From an uncultured Acidobacteriota bacterium (lineage in GTDB: Bacteria > Acidobacteriota > Terriglobia > Bryobacterales > Bryobacteraceae): a stretch of DNA of 48,808 nucleotides. A program made the translations under genes and the position numbers. Location of the stretch: positions 1 through 48,808 of the forward strand of contig CADEFT010000046.1 in NCBI GenBank assembly GCA_902826685.1, in the 5' to 3' direction. The notes beneath the pieces were generated by a model. It was not told the origin of the DNA and did not search any database. It saw only the letters and a list, made by a program, of their open reading frames with translations. Position 1 is the first letter of the stretch; each line of letters starts with the position of its first letter. Of this stretch, positions 41,190-48,808 are shown one piece after another.

Positions 41190-42401
41190 CTATTCCACCC
41201 GGTTCAACGATTGAATCCGGAAGAACGGCTTGTCCTTCTCCGCTGGATCCTGCACATACTCCTGCCCCGTCTTCGCCGCGTCATACTCCCGCCACAGCCA
41301 GATCAATTCCTCGGCCAGCTCCACATTGCCGCCGTTGCGCGAATGCGAGCCATTCCCCCAGGACGCCTTGAAATCGTACTCCTTCAGCTTCAGGGAATTC
41401 ACCAGTGCCAGGTTCGCCGCCGGCCACGATCCATGATCGTTCTCCAGGTCGTTGAATCCATCCTGCAGCCACACCCGGATGTTCTTCTTGGGCGATTTAC
41501 GAATCATGAAGGGGAACGACTGCCCGCCATCCTTCTTTGTGAGACCATCCTCGCCGCGCTGCCATTGGATGCTGGTGAAACTGCCGATGCGCAACAGCAC
41601 GCGGTGAAACTCTTCGGGCTTCCACCAGGCGGCGTTCAGGGCGCAGATGGCGCCAGAGGAGTCGCCCGCGATGGCACGGCTATAGCCGTCGGTGCGCAGG
41701 TTGTAAGTCTTCGCCACCTCGGGCAGAATCTCTTCGAGCACATAGCGCGCGAAGCGGTCGTCCACCGAGTCGTATTGAATGCTGCGCCACCGCCGGCCGT
41801 CCTTCACGCCCGGCGAGACCAGCACCTGAATCATCACGGGAATCTTCTTTTCATGTGTGAGGTTATCCCAGACGTTCTGCGCGCGCGAGCCCGTATCGCG
41901 GTTGAGATGCACCTCGCCGTCGGTCCAGAACATCACCGCCGCCGGCGCCGATGCCTGATACTGCGCCGGCGCATAGATCCAATAATCGGCCGCCATGCCG
42001 TCGTAAATCCGGCTGGTGTGCGACCTCTTTTCCGAAAGCTTCCCTTGCGGCACGCCCGGTTTCGAATCGTGATAGCCGCCGTAAGCCATCACGTCCATGC
42101 GGCCGCCGAATTTCTTTCCATCCACCATGTAGTGGAAGTTGTGAGTGCGGCCGGTGGGCAGTTTGGTCTCGGCCATCCAGCGGCCTTCGGAGCCCTCCAC
42201 GCGTTTCATCTTCGGCCCCGGCAGATCGTTCAAATAGAGCCGGGGCTCGGTCTTGGCTTCGACGGCGAACAGAAAGTCGCCGCCCTCGGCGGCAAAGGCG
42301 ATGCCCTTGGCGATCTCGTCCGGCTTGAGGCTCGAAAGCATAGGCTGCTGTGCGGCGGCAATCGGCGCGGCCGCCAGGAGAAGCAGGAAACGATAGTTCA
42401 T
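41190..42401 (-). CDS. Secreted esterase, enterochelin-esterase/Fes-like family
   Basis: The protein has 403 residues: a signal peptide (MNYRFLLLLAAAPIAAAQ), an N-terminal early-set/CBM48-like domain (about 30-130: FAVEAKTEPRLYLNDLPGP, THNFHYMVDGKKFGG) and a C-terminal esterase D-type hydrolase with the nucleophile elbow AIAGDSSGAICAL, QDGFNDLENDHGSW carrying a likely acid, and NGSHSRNGG with a likely His. Such enzymes hydrolyse siderophore, acetyl-xylan or feruloyl esters; the substrate cannot be set here. The ATG at 42401 has AGGAGC upstream and TATGAT 13 nt before the start. It is divergent from the ECF sigma factor at 42490. Confidence 0.85.
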   Translation of the reverse strand: MNYRFLLLLAAAPIAAAQQPMLSSLKPDEIAKGIAFAAEGGDFLFAVEAKTEPRLYLNDLPGPKMKRVEGSEGRWMAETKLPTGRTHNFHYMVDGKKFGGRMDVMAYGGYHDSKPGVPQGKLSEKRSHTSRIYDGMAADYWIYAPAQYQASAPAAVMFWTDGEVHLNRDTGSRAQNVWDNLTHEKKIPVMIQVLVSPGVKDGRRWRSIQYDSVDDRFARYVLEEILPEVAKTYNLRTDGYSRAIAGDSSGAICALNAAWWKPEEFHRVLLRIGSFTSIQWQRGEDGLTKKDGGQSFPFMIRKSPKKNIRVWLQDGFNDLENDHGSWPAANLALVNSLKLKEYDFKASWGNGSHSRNGGNVELAEELIWLWREYDAAKTGQEYVQDPAEKDKPFFRIQSLNRVE

Positions 42402-42489
42402 AGTAGCGCTCCTTATCATAACGGACCGAAAAAACTTCGGCCGCCTGTAGTTGATTCCGCCCTAAACTGGTCTTTAGATAGGAATATCC

Positions 42490-43044
42490 ATGCCATCGAT
42501 GCCGCTGGGAAGGGAATGGACCGGACTGTTGCGTTCCGCCAAGTCCACCAACTCCCTTCAGGACTGCGTCGCGCGCCTCTATGAGGAAGCCCGCGACGAC
42601 GTGTTCCGCTATCTGATGACGCTTGGGCTCGCTCCGGCCCCCGCCCAGGAAGCGGCGCAGGAAGTGTTCCTGCGTCTATACGTCGAAATGAAAAAGGGAA
42701 CGGAAGTTCAGAACCCACGCGCCTGGATTTTCCGGGTGGCTCATAACTATGGTCTGAAGGTGCGGGCGGAAGAGGGATCGCATATCAGCTTCGATCCGCA
42801 GCTCGAGCTGAGAATCGAAGCGAAGGCGAAGACCCCGGAACGCCAGATGTTGGAAGCGGAGCGAACCGTGGCATTTCATCGTGCGATCGAAGGGCTATCG
42901 GATCAGCAGCGCCGCTGTCTGTTTCTGCGCCTGGAAGGATTGCGATATCCCGAGATCGGCGCTGCGTTGGGCATCAGCGCGTCGGCGGTGGGCGAATTTC
43001 TGCGCCGCGCGATCGTGAGGTTGAGGAAGGTGGGTCATGAGTAG
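42490..43044 (+). CDS. ECF-type sigma factor of the receptor operon
   Basis: The 184-residue product has region 2 (RDDVFRYLMTLGLAPAPAQEAAQEVFLRLYVEMKK, with RAWIFRVAHNYGL) and region 4 (GLSDQQRRCLFLRLEGLRYPEIGAALGISASAVGEFLRRAIVRL) separated by a short linker. It overlaps the anti-sigma gene by 8 nt, and that gene overlaps the TonB-dependent receptor gene by 1 nt, giving a strictly coupled sigma/anti-sigma/receptor unit comparable in logic to FecI-FecR-FecA. The likely target is its own operon (inference). An ATG at 42499 is an alternative start. Confidence 0.9.
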   Translation: MPSMPLGREWTGLLRSAKSTNSLQDCVARLYEEARDDVFRYLMTLGLAPAPAQEAAQEVFLRLYVEMKKGTEVQNPRAWIFRVAHNYGLKVRAEEGSHISFDPQLELRIEAKAKTPERQMLEAERTVAFHRAIEGLSDQQRRCLFLRLEGLRYPEIGAALGISASAVGEFLRRAIVRLRKVGHE

Positions 43045-44665
43045 TTTCGAAGGCCGCCATCCATCGAAAGAGCATCTGTTGAGCTTGCTCGACGGCGAGT
43101 TGCCGCCGCGTGAGACGGGCGCCGTGCGTTCGCACCTGGAAGCCTGTTGGCAGTGCCGCTCCGAGGTGGAGGAGTTGGAAAAGACGATCGCCCGGTGCGT
43201 GGACTACCGGAAGGACGTGCTCGAAGAATTACTGCCCGCGCCGCCCAGACCCTGGGCGGACCTGTACGCCCGCATGGACGCGGTGGATGGCGAAGCGGCT
43301 GCCGGCGGTTGGTTCGACCGTGTGTTTCGCATGCCGCGCTGGGTGCCGGTGGCGGTGGCGCTGGCGTTGTCGGTCGGCGTCTATCAAAGGTTGTCTCTGG
43401 CGCCTATGGCGCAGGCGGCGGTTGTGTTGCGGAAAGCCGTTTCGGCCGCCGAAACGCGTAAGGATACGCCGAGGCGGATTCAGATCCGCACGCGCACGCA
43501 GAAGCTGGTGCGTTCGCTGCCGGTCGCGGTGCAGCCCGTTGTGTCCGATCCGGAAACGGCGGCTCTGGCGGCGCGATTCGAGGCCGCGCGTTACGACTGG
43601 AACGATCCGCTGAGCGCGCGCGCCTTCGAGAACTGGCGCGACCAACTGCCGTCAAAGTCCGACGAGGTGACCGATGCCAATGGCCGTGTGCGGATCCACA
43701 CCACGACCGAAGCCGGTGAGATGACCGAGGCGACGCTGGCGCTGCGCGCGGGCGATCTCGCTCCGGTGGAAGGCACGTTCCGCTTCCGCGACGACGAACT
43801 TGTGGAAATCACCGAGCTGCCGGCCGCGCCCGTGGCGCCGGTGCGCGAGACCGCGGTGGCGCCCTCCGCCGTCCGGGAGACGCCGGCGGCGGCGGAGCCT
43901 GCGCCGCCGCAACCCGCGCCGGAAACCACCGTCGCGCTGGAACTGCGGGTGGTGGCGGCTTTGCAGCGCGCCGGAGCCGATCTCGGCGAATCGATCGAGA
44001 TCCATCGTTCGGCCGGACGCATCGAAGTGCGCGGCGCCGGCATCGATCCGGATCGCCGCCAGAAAATCAAGGAGGCTTTAGCCTCGCTGCCTCTGGTGGA
44101 GGTGCGATTCACCGATACCGCCCCCGGCGATCGCGTGGTGGAACGAACCCAAGCCGTCAGCGGCAACGTGGACACGGCCCTGCAATCGGAGCTCGAACAA
44201 CGCGCAGGAGGACGGGTCCGGCTGGAACAGATTTCTTCCGCCGCGCTCGATCTCAATGAAAGCCTGATGGCCCGTGCCTTCGCCCTGCGCCGCATGGCGG
44301 AGCGGTTTCCGGCAGCGGCTGAAATCCAGCTAGGTGACTCGGACCGGGCGTCCATGACGGCGCTGCTCCAAGAGCACGCTTTCGTTCTACGGGCTAAGGC
44401 CGCGGAACTTGAAACCAGTCTCGCGCCCCTGGTAGGGACGCCTGCCACGCCCGGGATGCCAGCCACGCCGTCCTCCTGGCAGGCCGCCACGGCGGACTTG
44501 TTCCGCGCGGCGAGGCGCACCGAAGTGTTACTGGCGGCTCTTCTGGGCGGCGCGGCCACCGATGTCACGTCCGCCGATTTGCCGGGCCAGTTGTCCGCCA
44601 GCATCGGAGAATTGAAAGGGAAAGCCGAAGCGTATCAGCGGATATTAGACAATAGTCGTAACTGA
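43037..44665 (+). CDS. Transmembrane zinc-finger anti-sigma factor with a long periplasmic part
   Basis: The 542-residue product has a ZAS domain at the N-terminus (HLLSLLDGELPPRETGAV, then HLEACWQC, His-X3-Cys-X2-Cys) and one transmembrane helix (about 100-117, WVPVAVALALSVGVY). A periplasmic region of about 420 residues includes a Pro/Ala linker (about 270-300), two alpha/beta stretches, and a small repeat GTPATPGMPATP near 475. It is far larger than typical anti-sigma factors (200-350 residues). The periplasmic domain does not look like FecR. It overlaps the sigma gene (8 nt) and the receptor gene (1 nt), so it probably inhibits that sigma factor until a receptor-side signal arrives (inference). 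Confidence 0.85.
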   Translation: MSSFEGRHPSKEHLLSLLDGELPPRETGAVRSHLEACWQCRSEVEELEKTIARCVDYRKDVLEELLPAPPRPWADLYARMDAVDGEAAAGGWFDRVFRMPRWVPVAVALALSVGVYQRLSLAPMAQAAVVLRKAVSAAETRKDTPRRIQIRTRTQKLVRSLPVAVQPVVSDPETAALAARFEAARYDWNDPLSARAFENWRDQLPSKSDEVTDANGRVRIHTTTEAGEMTEATLALRAGDLAPVEGTFRFRDDELVEITELPAAPVAPVRETAVAPSAVRETPAAAEPAPPQPAPETTVALELRVVAALQRAGADLGESIEIHRSAGRIEVRGAGIDPDRRQKIKEALASLPLVEVRFTDTAPGDRVVERTQAVSGNVDTALQSELEQRAGGRVRLEQISSAALDLNESLMARAFALRRMAERFPAAAEIQLGDSDRASMTALLQEHAFVLRAKAAELETSLAPLVGTPATPGMPATPSSWQAATADLFRAARRTEVLLAALLGGAATDVTSADLPGQLSASIGELKGKAEAYQRILDNSRN

Positions 44666-47661
44666 TGTTCTGGCGGAAAGCTTCGTTCCTGCTGTGCGCC
44701 GCTTCGCTGTGTGCCCAGCAGTTGACCGATCTCTCCGGCGTCATTGCCGATCCTTCCGGACTGGCGGTTTCGGGCGCTTCCATTTCGATCGTCAACGAAG
44801 ATACGGGATTTCGCAGGGCTACCCGCTCCGGCGCCGATGGCGGCTACCTGGTGGCGTCGCTACATCCGGGTTCCTACAAGATCACGGTACGCAAGGAAGG
44901 CTTCCGCACCACCATCCGCTTCGGTGAGAAACTGGCGGTTTCGGCCCCGGCGCGCGTCGATTTCCGGCTCACCATTGGAAGCGTTCTGGAGTCCATCACG
45001 GTGGAATCGGATTCCGTTGCGCTCAATACCGAAGACGGATCGGTCGGCACCGTGGTGGGCCAACAAACGATTCAAAAGCTGCCTCTCAACGGGCGTGGAT
45101 TGCTGAGCCTGCTGGAACTGGCGCCTGGCACCATCGTCACGCCCGCCACGCGCGGCGAAGCGGGCCAGTTTTCCACCGCCGGCCAGCGGCCCAACATGAA
45201 CTATTTCAGCGTCGATGGCGTCAGCGCCAACAACGGTGTCTCGGGAGGCGGGCTGCCGATGCAATCGACCGGCGGATCGCTGCCGGGACTGACGGCTTTC
45301 GGAACGCTCCATTCGATGGCGACGCTCGAAGCCGTGGATGAGTTTCGTGTGCAGACTTCCACCGCGATGACGCAGTTCGGGCGGCTGCCGGGCGCGCAGA
45401 TCTCCATCAGCAGCCGCTCGGGTTCGAATGAGATTCATGGCACCCTGTTCGGCTACTTCCGCCACGAAAAGCTTGCCGCCAACGACTGGTTCGCCAACCG
45501 CTACGGGCTCGGCCGCTCGCCGCTGCGCGCGGGCGACTTCGGCGGCGGACTCGGCGGCCCGCTGAAGCGCGACCGCACGTTCTTTTTCGCCTCCTATGAA
45601 GGAATCCGGCTGCGGCAGCCGTTTGCGTGGCGCTCCGCCGTGCCCTCGATGGAGATCCGCGAGGAGGCGCCGGGTTGGGTCGCCGCGCTGGTGGACTTGT
45701 TTCCCCTTCCCAACGGCGCGGCGTTGACGCCTTCCATCGGCGAATGGATCGCGCGCGGCAGCCGGCCGTCGCGAATGAACTCGGGCAGCATCCGCGTAGA
45801 CCACGCGCTTACCACCGCCGTGACGCTGTTCGGGCGATTCAGCGAAGCGCCTTCCATGAGCCGCTTTGGCAGCTCGCCGGTTAGCGAGTTGTCGCTGGGC
45901 TCGCGCGGCATCACGCTGGGCGCGAACATACGCCTGCCGCTCAGCATGGTGCTCGACCTGCGCGGCAACGCCGCGGACGCCACCGGGGAATCGCTCTGGA
46001 CGCAGCCCGGTGCGCCCGCGCGCCCCGAATGCGACCCGCGCACGCTGACCGCCTCGAACCTGCGCGAGCCGGGCATTTGCAATCATCTGATTCGCGTCAC
46101 GGTGGCTGGGGTGGGGCAAGCCAACTCGGGCCGCGAAGGCTACTGGCGGCAAACGCAGGTGAACGCTTCCGGGGTGTTAAACCTGAACCTGCCTTCGCAT
46201 CACGTGAGGCTGGGGTATGACTATCTGCGACTGCTGCCGAGCTATCGCGATACGCTGGGCGGCTATTTCCTGATGGCGGAAAACGTCGCGCACCTGGTCA
46301 CCAGCCAGAATCTCTGGACCGGCTTTTCGTCGCCGCGCAACGGCTCGACGCACTTTCGCAGCTATGCCGCCTTCGCGCAGGATACCTGGCGCCTCCATCC
46401 GCGATTCACCGTCAGCTACGGCCTGCGCTGGGAGTTCGGTCCGGCCGCCAGCGGCAGCCAGCCGGCCTATATCGTCGATCCGCTCACCGGGGCGTTTGAA
46501 ACCTCCCACCGTCCCACCTGGCCGCCGCGTCATTCGAACCTGGCGCCGCGCGTGGGTCTGGCGTGGCAGTTGCGGCGCGGCGGTGCCACGGTGCTGCGCG
46601 CGGGCGGCGGTGTATTTTACGATTCCAACGTCGCCGTCGCCGCCGACCTGGTCAACAGCGGCCCGTTCAACGTCCAAACCTTCGGCAGCGGCCGGTTCGC
46701 GCCGTTCCAGGGCCTGATGAGCTACGGATTTCTACCGGATTTCCGTGTGCCTGAAGTCCGGCAGTGGAGCGCTGCGCTTGAACATGCCTTCTCCCCTCGT
46801 ATCGCCGGCACCGTTGTCTATGCCGGGTCCGAGGGACGCGACCTGGTGCGCCGCGAGATGGGCGGTCCGGGCACCACCGATACGGTTCGCCTGGCGCTTG
46901 CCACCAACCATGGCGCATCGAAGTACAACGCCCTGCAGATGCAGACGCGGATTCGTCCGGCCGCCGGGTGGCAGGGGCTGATCTCCTATTCCTGGTCGCA
47001 TTCGATCGACAACAGCTCCACCGATTCGCTGCTGCACTGGGCCGGGCGCGGCTTCTCGCCGGACCGCGATCGAGGCTCCTCCGACTTCGATGCGCGCCAC
47101 TCGGCAACGGCGGCGTTGACCTATGAGTCGCAGCGCAAGGAGCGCTGGTGGCGCGGCTGGGCGATCGATGGCATTCTGCGCGCGCGTAGCGGCTTTCCCA
47201 TCGACGTTCTGGATGCCGAACAGGCCATGGGTCTGAACTTCGTGAATATTTTCCGCTTGCATCAATTTCCCGGCACCAACCCCTGGATCGCCGACGCCGC
47301 GGCGCCCGGCGGCAGGCGCCTCAACGCGGCGGCTTTTCAGAACGCGCCCGCCGGAACGCAGGGAAGCCTGGGCCGCAACGCGCTTCGCGGATTCGGCATG
47401 AGTCAGGTGGACCTGTCGCTGCGCCGGGATTTCGCCTTCGCCGAGCGCCGCTCGCTGCAACTGCGCGTGGAGGCGTTCAATGCCTTGAACCAGGCCAATT
47501 TCGGCGACCCGGTGCGGTTTCTGGCCAGCCCACTTTTTGGAAGCTCGGCTTCGATGCTGAATCTGATGCTCGGCACCGGAAGCCCGGGCAGCGGACTGGC
47601 GCCTTTGTTTCAGATGGGCGGGCCGCGCTCGGTGCAGATTTCTCTGCGCATCCGGTTTTGA
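44665..47661 (+). CDS. TonB-dependent receptor, Oar-like, in a sigma/anti-sigma operon
   Basis: An outer-membrane receptor of 998 residues. It has a signal peptide (FLLCAASLCAQ), a carboxypeptidase-regulatory domain (about 20-105: LSGVIADPSGLAVSGASISI, GGYLVASLHPGSYKI), a plug (about 110-240, LPLNGRGLLSLLELAPG and YFSVDGVSANNG), then a barrel from about IHGTLFGYFRHEKLAANDWF to the aromatic C-terminus RSVQISLRIRF. It is about 150 residues shorter than the receptor at 4109-7546, mainly in the barrel. Its ATG overlaps the anti-sigma stop (TGATG). No extra N-terminal signalling domain of the FecA type is seen, so any signal to the anti-sigma factor would use another route. Confidence 0.92.
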   Translation: MFWRKASFLLCAASLCAQQLTDLSGVIADPSGLAVSGASISIVNEDTGFRRATRSGADGGYLVASLHPGSYKITVRKEGFRTTIRFGEKLAVSAPARVDFRLTIGSVLESITVESDSVALNTEDGSVGTVVGQQTIQKLPLNGRGLLSLLELAPGTIVTPATRGEAGQFSTAGQRPNMNYFSVDGVSANNGVSGGGLPMQSTGGSLPGLTAFGTLHSMATLEAVDEFRVQTSTAMTQFGRLPGAQISISSRSGSNEIHGTLFGYFRHEKLAANDWFANRYGLGRSPLRAGDFGGGLGGPLKRDRTFFFASYEGIRLRQPFAWRSAVPSMEIREEAPGWVAALVDLFPLPNGAALTPSIGEWIARGSRPSRMNSGSIRVDHALTTAVTLFGRFSEAPSMSRFGSSPVSELSLGSRGITLGANIRLPLSMVLDLRGNAADATGESLWTQPGAPARPECDPRTLTASNLREPGICNHLIRVTVAGVGQANSGREGYWRQTQVNASGVLNLNLPSHHVRLGYDYLRLLPSYRDTLGGYFLMAENVAHLVTSQNLWTGFSSPRNGSTHFRSYAAFAQDTWRLHPRFTVSYGLRWEFGPAASGSQPAYIVDPLTGAFETSHRPTWPPRHSNLAPRVGLAWQLRRGGATVLRAGGGVFYDSNVAVAADLVNSGPFNVQTFGSGRFAPFQGLMSYGFLPDFRVPEVRQWSAALEHAFSPRIAGTVVYAGSEGRDLVRREMGGPGTTDTVRLALATNHGASKYNALQMQTRIRPAAGWQGLISYSWSHSIDNSSTDSLLHWAGRGFSPDRDRGSSDFDARHSATAALTYESQRKERWWRGWAIDGILRARSGFPIDVLDAEQAMGLNFVNIFRLHQFPGTNPWIADAAAPGGRRLNAAAFQNAPAGTQGSLGRNALRGFGMSQVDLSLRRDFAFAERRSLQLRVEAFNALNQANFGDPVRFLASPLFGSSASMLNLMLGTGSPGSGLAPLFQMGGPRSVQISLRIRF

Positions 47662-47671
47662 TGCGGGCTGA

Positions 47672-47677
47672 TACAAT
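47672..47677 (+). promoter_or_regulatory. -10 box of the TIGR02999-type sigma factor gene
   Basis: TACAAT with 8 nt to the ATG at 47686 and no clear -35. Confidence 0.45.
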
Positions 47678-47685
47678 CTACTCGG

Positions 47686-48258
47686 ATGAACGAACCGGGC
47701 CATGACGTTACGCAGCTTCTGATTGCCTGGCGCGAGGGCAAGCAGGGCGCGCTCGACGACCTGATGCCGCTGGTTTATTCCGAGCTGCGCCGGTTGGCCG
47801 CGTACTATCTGCGCCGCGAGCGGCCCGATCATACGCTGGCGCCAACGGCGCTGGTGCATGAGGCTTACCTCAAGCTGGTGGATCAGAATCGCATCCAGTG
47901 GCAGAGCCGGGCGCAGTTTTTCGGCGTGGCGGCGCAGATGATCCGCCGCATCCTGGTGGATCACGCGCGCGGGCATCAGGCGCAGAAGCGCGGCGCGGGC
48001 GCGCTGACGGTGACGCTCGACGAAGCGCTGGGCGTCAACGACGGCAAGGATCTGGATATTCTCTCGCTCGACGACGCGCTGCAGGCGCTGGCAAAGATCG
48101 ACGAACAGCAGAGCCGCATCGTGGAACTGCGCTTCTTCGGCGGACTGTCGATTGAAGAGACGGCCGAAGTTGTGGGCGTATCGCCGGCGACCATCAAGCG
48201 CGAGTGGACGGTGGCGCGGGCGTTCCTGTTCCGCGAGATGACGCGCGCCGGGCGGTGA
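47686..48258 (+). CDS. Sigma-70 family factor, TIGR02999 type
   Basis: The protein has 190 residues. The pattern RPDHTLAPTALVHEAYLKL, IQWQSRAQFFGVAAQMIRRILVDHARG and SIEETAEVVGVSPATIKREWTVARAFL is characteristic of the TIGR02999 sigma factors expanded in Acidobacteria and Planctomycetes, which are often paired with Ser/Thr protein kinases. No kinase gene is visible before the right edge; instead the 3' end overlaps a converging methyltransferase by 65 nt. Confidence 0.9.
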   Translation: MNEPGHDVTQLLIAWREGKQGALDDLMPLVYSELRRLAAYYLRRERPDHTLAPTALVHEAYLKLVDQNRIQWQSRAQFFGVAAQMIRRILVDHARGHQAQKRGAGALTVTLDEALGVNDGKDLDILSLDDALQALAKIDEQQSRIVELRFFGGLSIEETAEVVGVSPATIKREWTVARAFLFREMTRAGR

Positions 48259-48808
48259 GCAGCAGCGAGGCGGGGCGCGAATCGCCCGGTGCCCTGGGTT
48301 CCTCGACCGCGATCGCGTCGAAGCCGGCCTGTTCGAGCAGCCGGATCCAATCCGCCTCCGTGCGGCCGAACCACGGCATCGGCTGCCAGTCGCCCAGAGC
48401 CGCGAGCGTGGTGAAGGTTTCCGTCTGCCAGCCGCCGGCCGCCGCACCCGGGTGCAACGTCTGAATCACGAGGCGGCCATCCTGCAAAAGCGATCGATGT
48501 ACGGCTTGGAGCAGCGGCAGCAGGTTCTCTTCGAACAGCGAAAAATTCGCGACGGCCACGCCGGCGAAAGCCGGTCGCGTCCTGCTGGCGAAGGCCGCGT
48601 AGCTCAGCACTTCGAAATCCCCTCGCGGGCAGGCGTCGCGCGCCGCCTCGACCAGATCGGGCGACAGATCGAAGCCGGTGACGCGGCAGTGCTCGCTGAG
48701 TTTCGCCGCCAGCCACCCTTCGCCGCATCCGATATCGAGCACGTGCCGAGGCCCATGGCGCAGGACGGCGGCCAGTACGGCATCATTGGTCACCCGCGCG
48801 CGGCTGGG
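48194..48808 (-). CDS. SAM-dependent methyltransferase, 5' end beyond the window
   Basis: Class I methyltransferase with motif I VLDIGCGEGWLAAKL, an acidic residue in VTGFDLSPDLVEAA, then FEVLSYAAF, VAVANFSLFEENLLPLL and GRLVIQTLHPG. The reading frame is open to the right edge, and related proteins usually have 30-50 residues before this point, so the GTG at 48793 is probably internal. The substrate is unknown. The 3' end overlaps the converging sigma factor by 65 nt, and the last 20 residues (SSRGTGTPAPPSTRA) look like read-through of its complementary strand. Confidence 0.82.
   Translation of the reverse strand, partial: PSRARVTNDAVLAAVLRHGPRHVLDIGCGEGWLAAKLSEHCRVTGFDLSPDLVEAARDACPRGDFEVLSYAAFASRTRPAFAGVAVANFSLFEENLLPLLQAVHRSLLQDGRLVIQTLHPGAAAGGWQTETFTTLAALGDWQPMPWFGRTEADWIRLLEQAGFDAIAVEEPRAPGDSRPASLLLTARRASSRGTGTPAPPSTRA

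Overview
The window is a GC-rich, densely packed bacterial chromosome segment. Its gene content points to an acidobacterium, most likely of the Solibacter/Bryobacter type (inference). The signs are Oar-like TonB-dependent receptors with an N-terminal carboxypeptidase-regulatory domain, a ToxR-like membrane winged-helix regulator beside one of them, DUF1501 and DUF1549/DUF1553 proteins, a tricorn-like S41 protease, many ECF-type sigma factors and a TIGR02999-type sigma factor. No rRNA, tRNA, CRISPR array, insertion sequence or phage gene was seen.

Layout. 1-760: AT-richer DNA carrying two small secreted-protein genes on the minus strand, one cut by the window edge; it abuts the 5'-truncated, frameshifted tail of a short-chain dehydrogenase. 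996-8897: a minus-strand operon (TonB-dependent receptor, DUF1549/DUF1553 cytochrome-like protein, Tat-exported DUF1501 protein) with a divergent ToxR-like regulator. 8898-14086: exported PPC-domain protein, membrane patatin plus partner membrane protein, exported methyltransferase, purB. 14215-18543: stand-alone receiver, RRM protein, PIN/TRAM membrane protein, ispD-ispF, a 26-residue histone-H1-like gene absent from ordinary ORF lists, and rlpA. 18800-22002: receiver-less sigma-54 activator, degenerate REC-GGDEF protein, glycosyltransferase. 22421-26260: methylmalonyl-CoA mutase large subunit, a ~73-bp tandem repeat array, rsmE and ruvA. 26264-31383: tricorn-like protease, PhoD phosphatase, DUF421 protein. 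31380-36735: fused TssB-TssC sheath-like protein, and a coupled glycoside-hydrolase-like plus TPR/outer-membrane-barrel pair. 36804-42401: glutaryl-CoA-dehydrogenase-like enzyme, a minus-strand operon of membrane alpha/beta hydrolase, sigma factor and zinc-finger anti-sigma, a predicted membrane/barrel protein, and a secreted esterase. 42490-47661: translationally coupled sigma / anti-sigma / TonB-dependent receptor operon. 47686-48808: another sigma factor converging on a methyltransferase cut by the right edge.

How the genes work together. Much of the window concerns the cell surface and its control: two receptor systems with different regulators (ToxR-like versus sigma/anti-sigma), a possible exopolysaccharide export or processing pair, secreted esterase, phosphatase and protease, and a lytic-transglycosylase-like lipoprotein. 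Housekeeping genes (purB, ispD, ispF, rsmE, ruvA) are interspersed.

Two genome-style features recur. Many convergent gene pairs abut or overlap at their stop codons, with no visible terminator. Several start codons lie exactly 8 nt behind a good -10 box, which suggests very short or absent 5' leaders. The candidates most worth following are the membrane hydrolase-sigma-anti-sigma operon with its palindrome at the start codon, the H1-like micro-gene with complete signals, the orphan TssB-TssC fusion, and the tandem repeat array that supplies the stop codon of rsmE.
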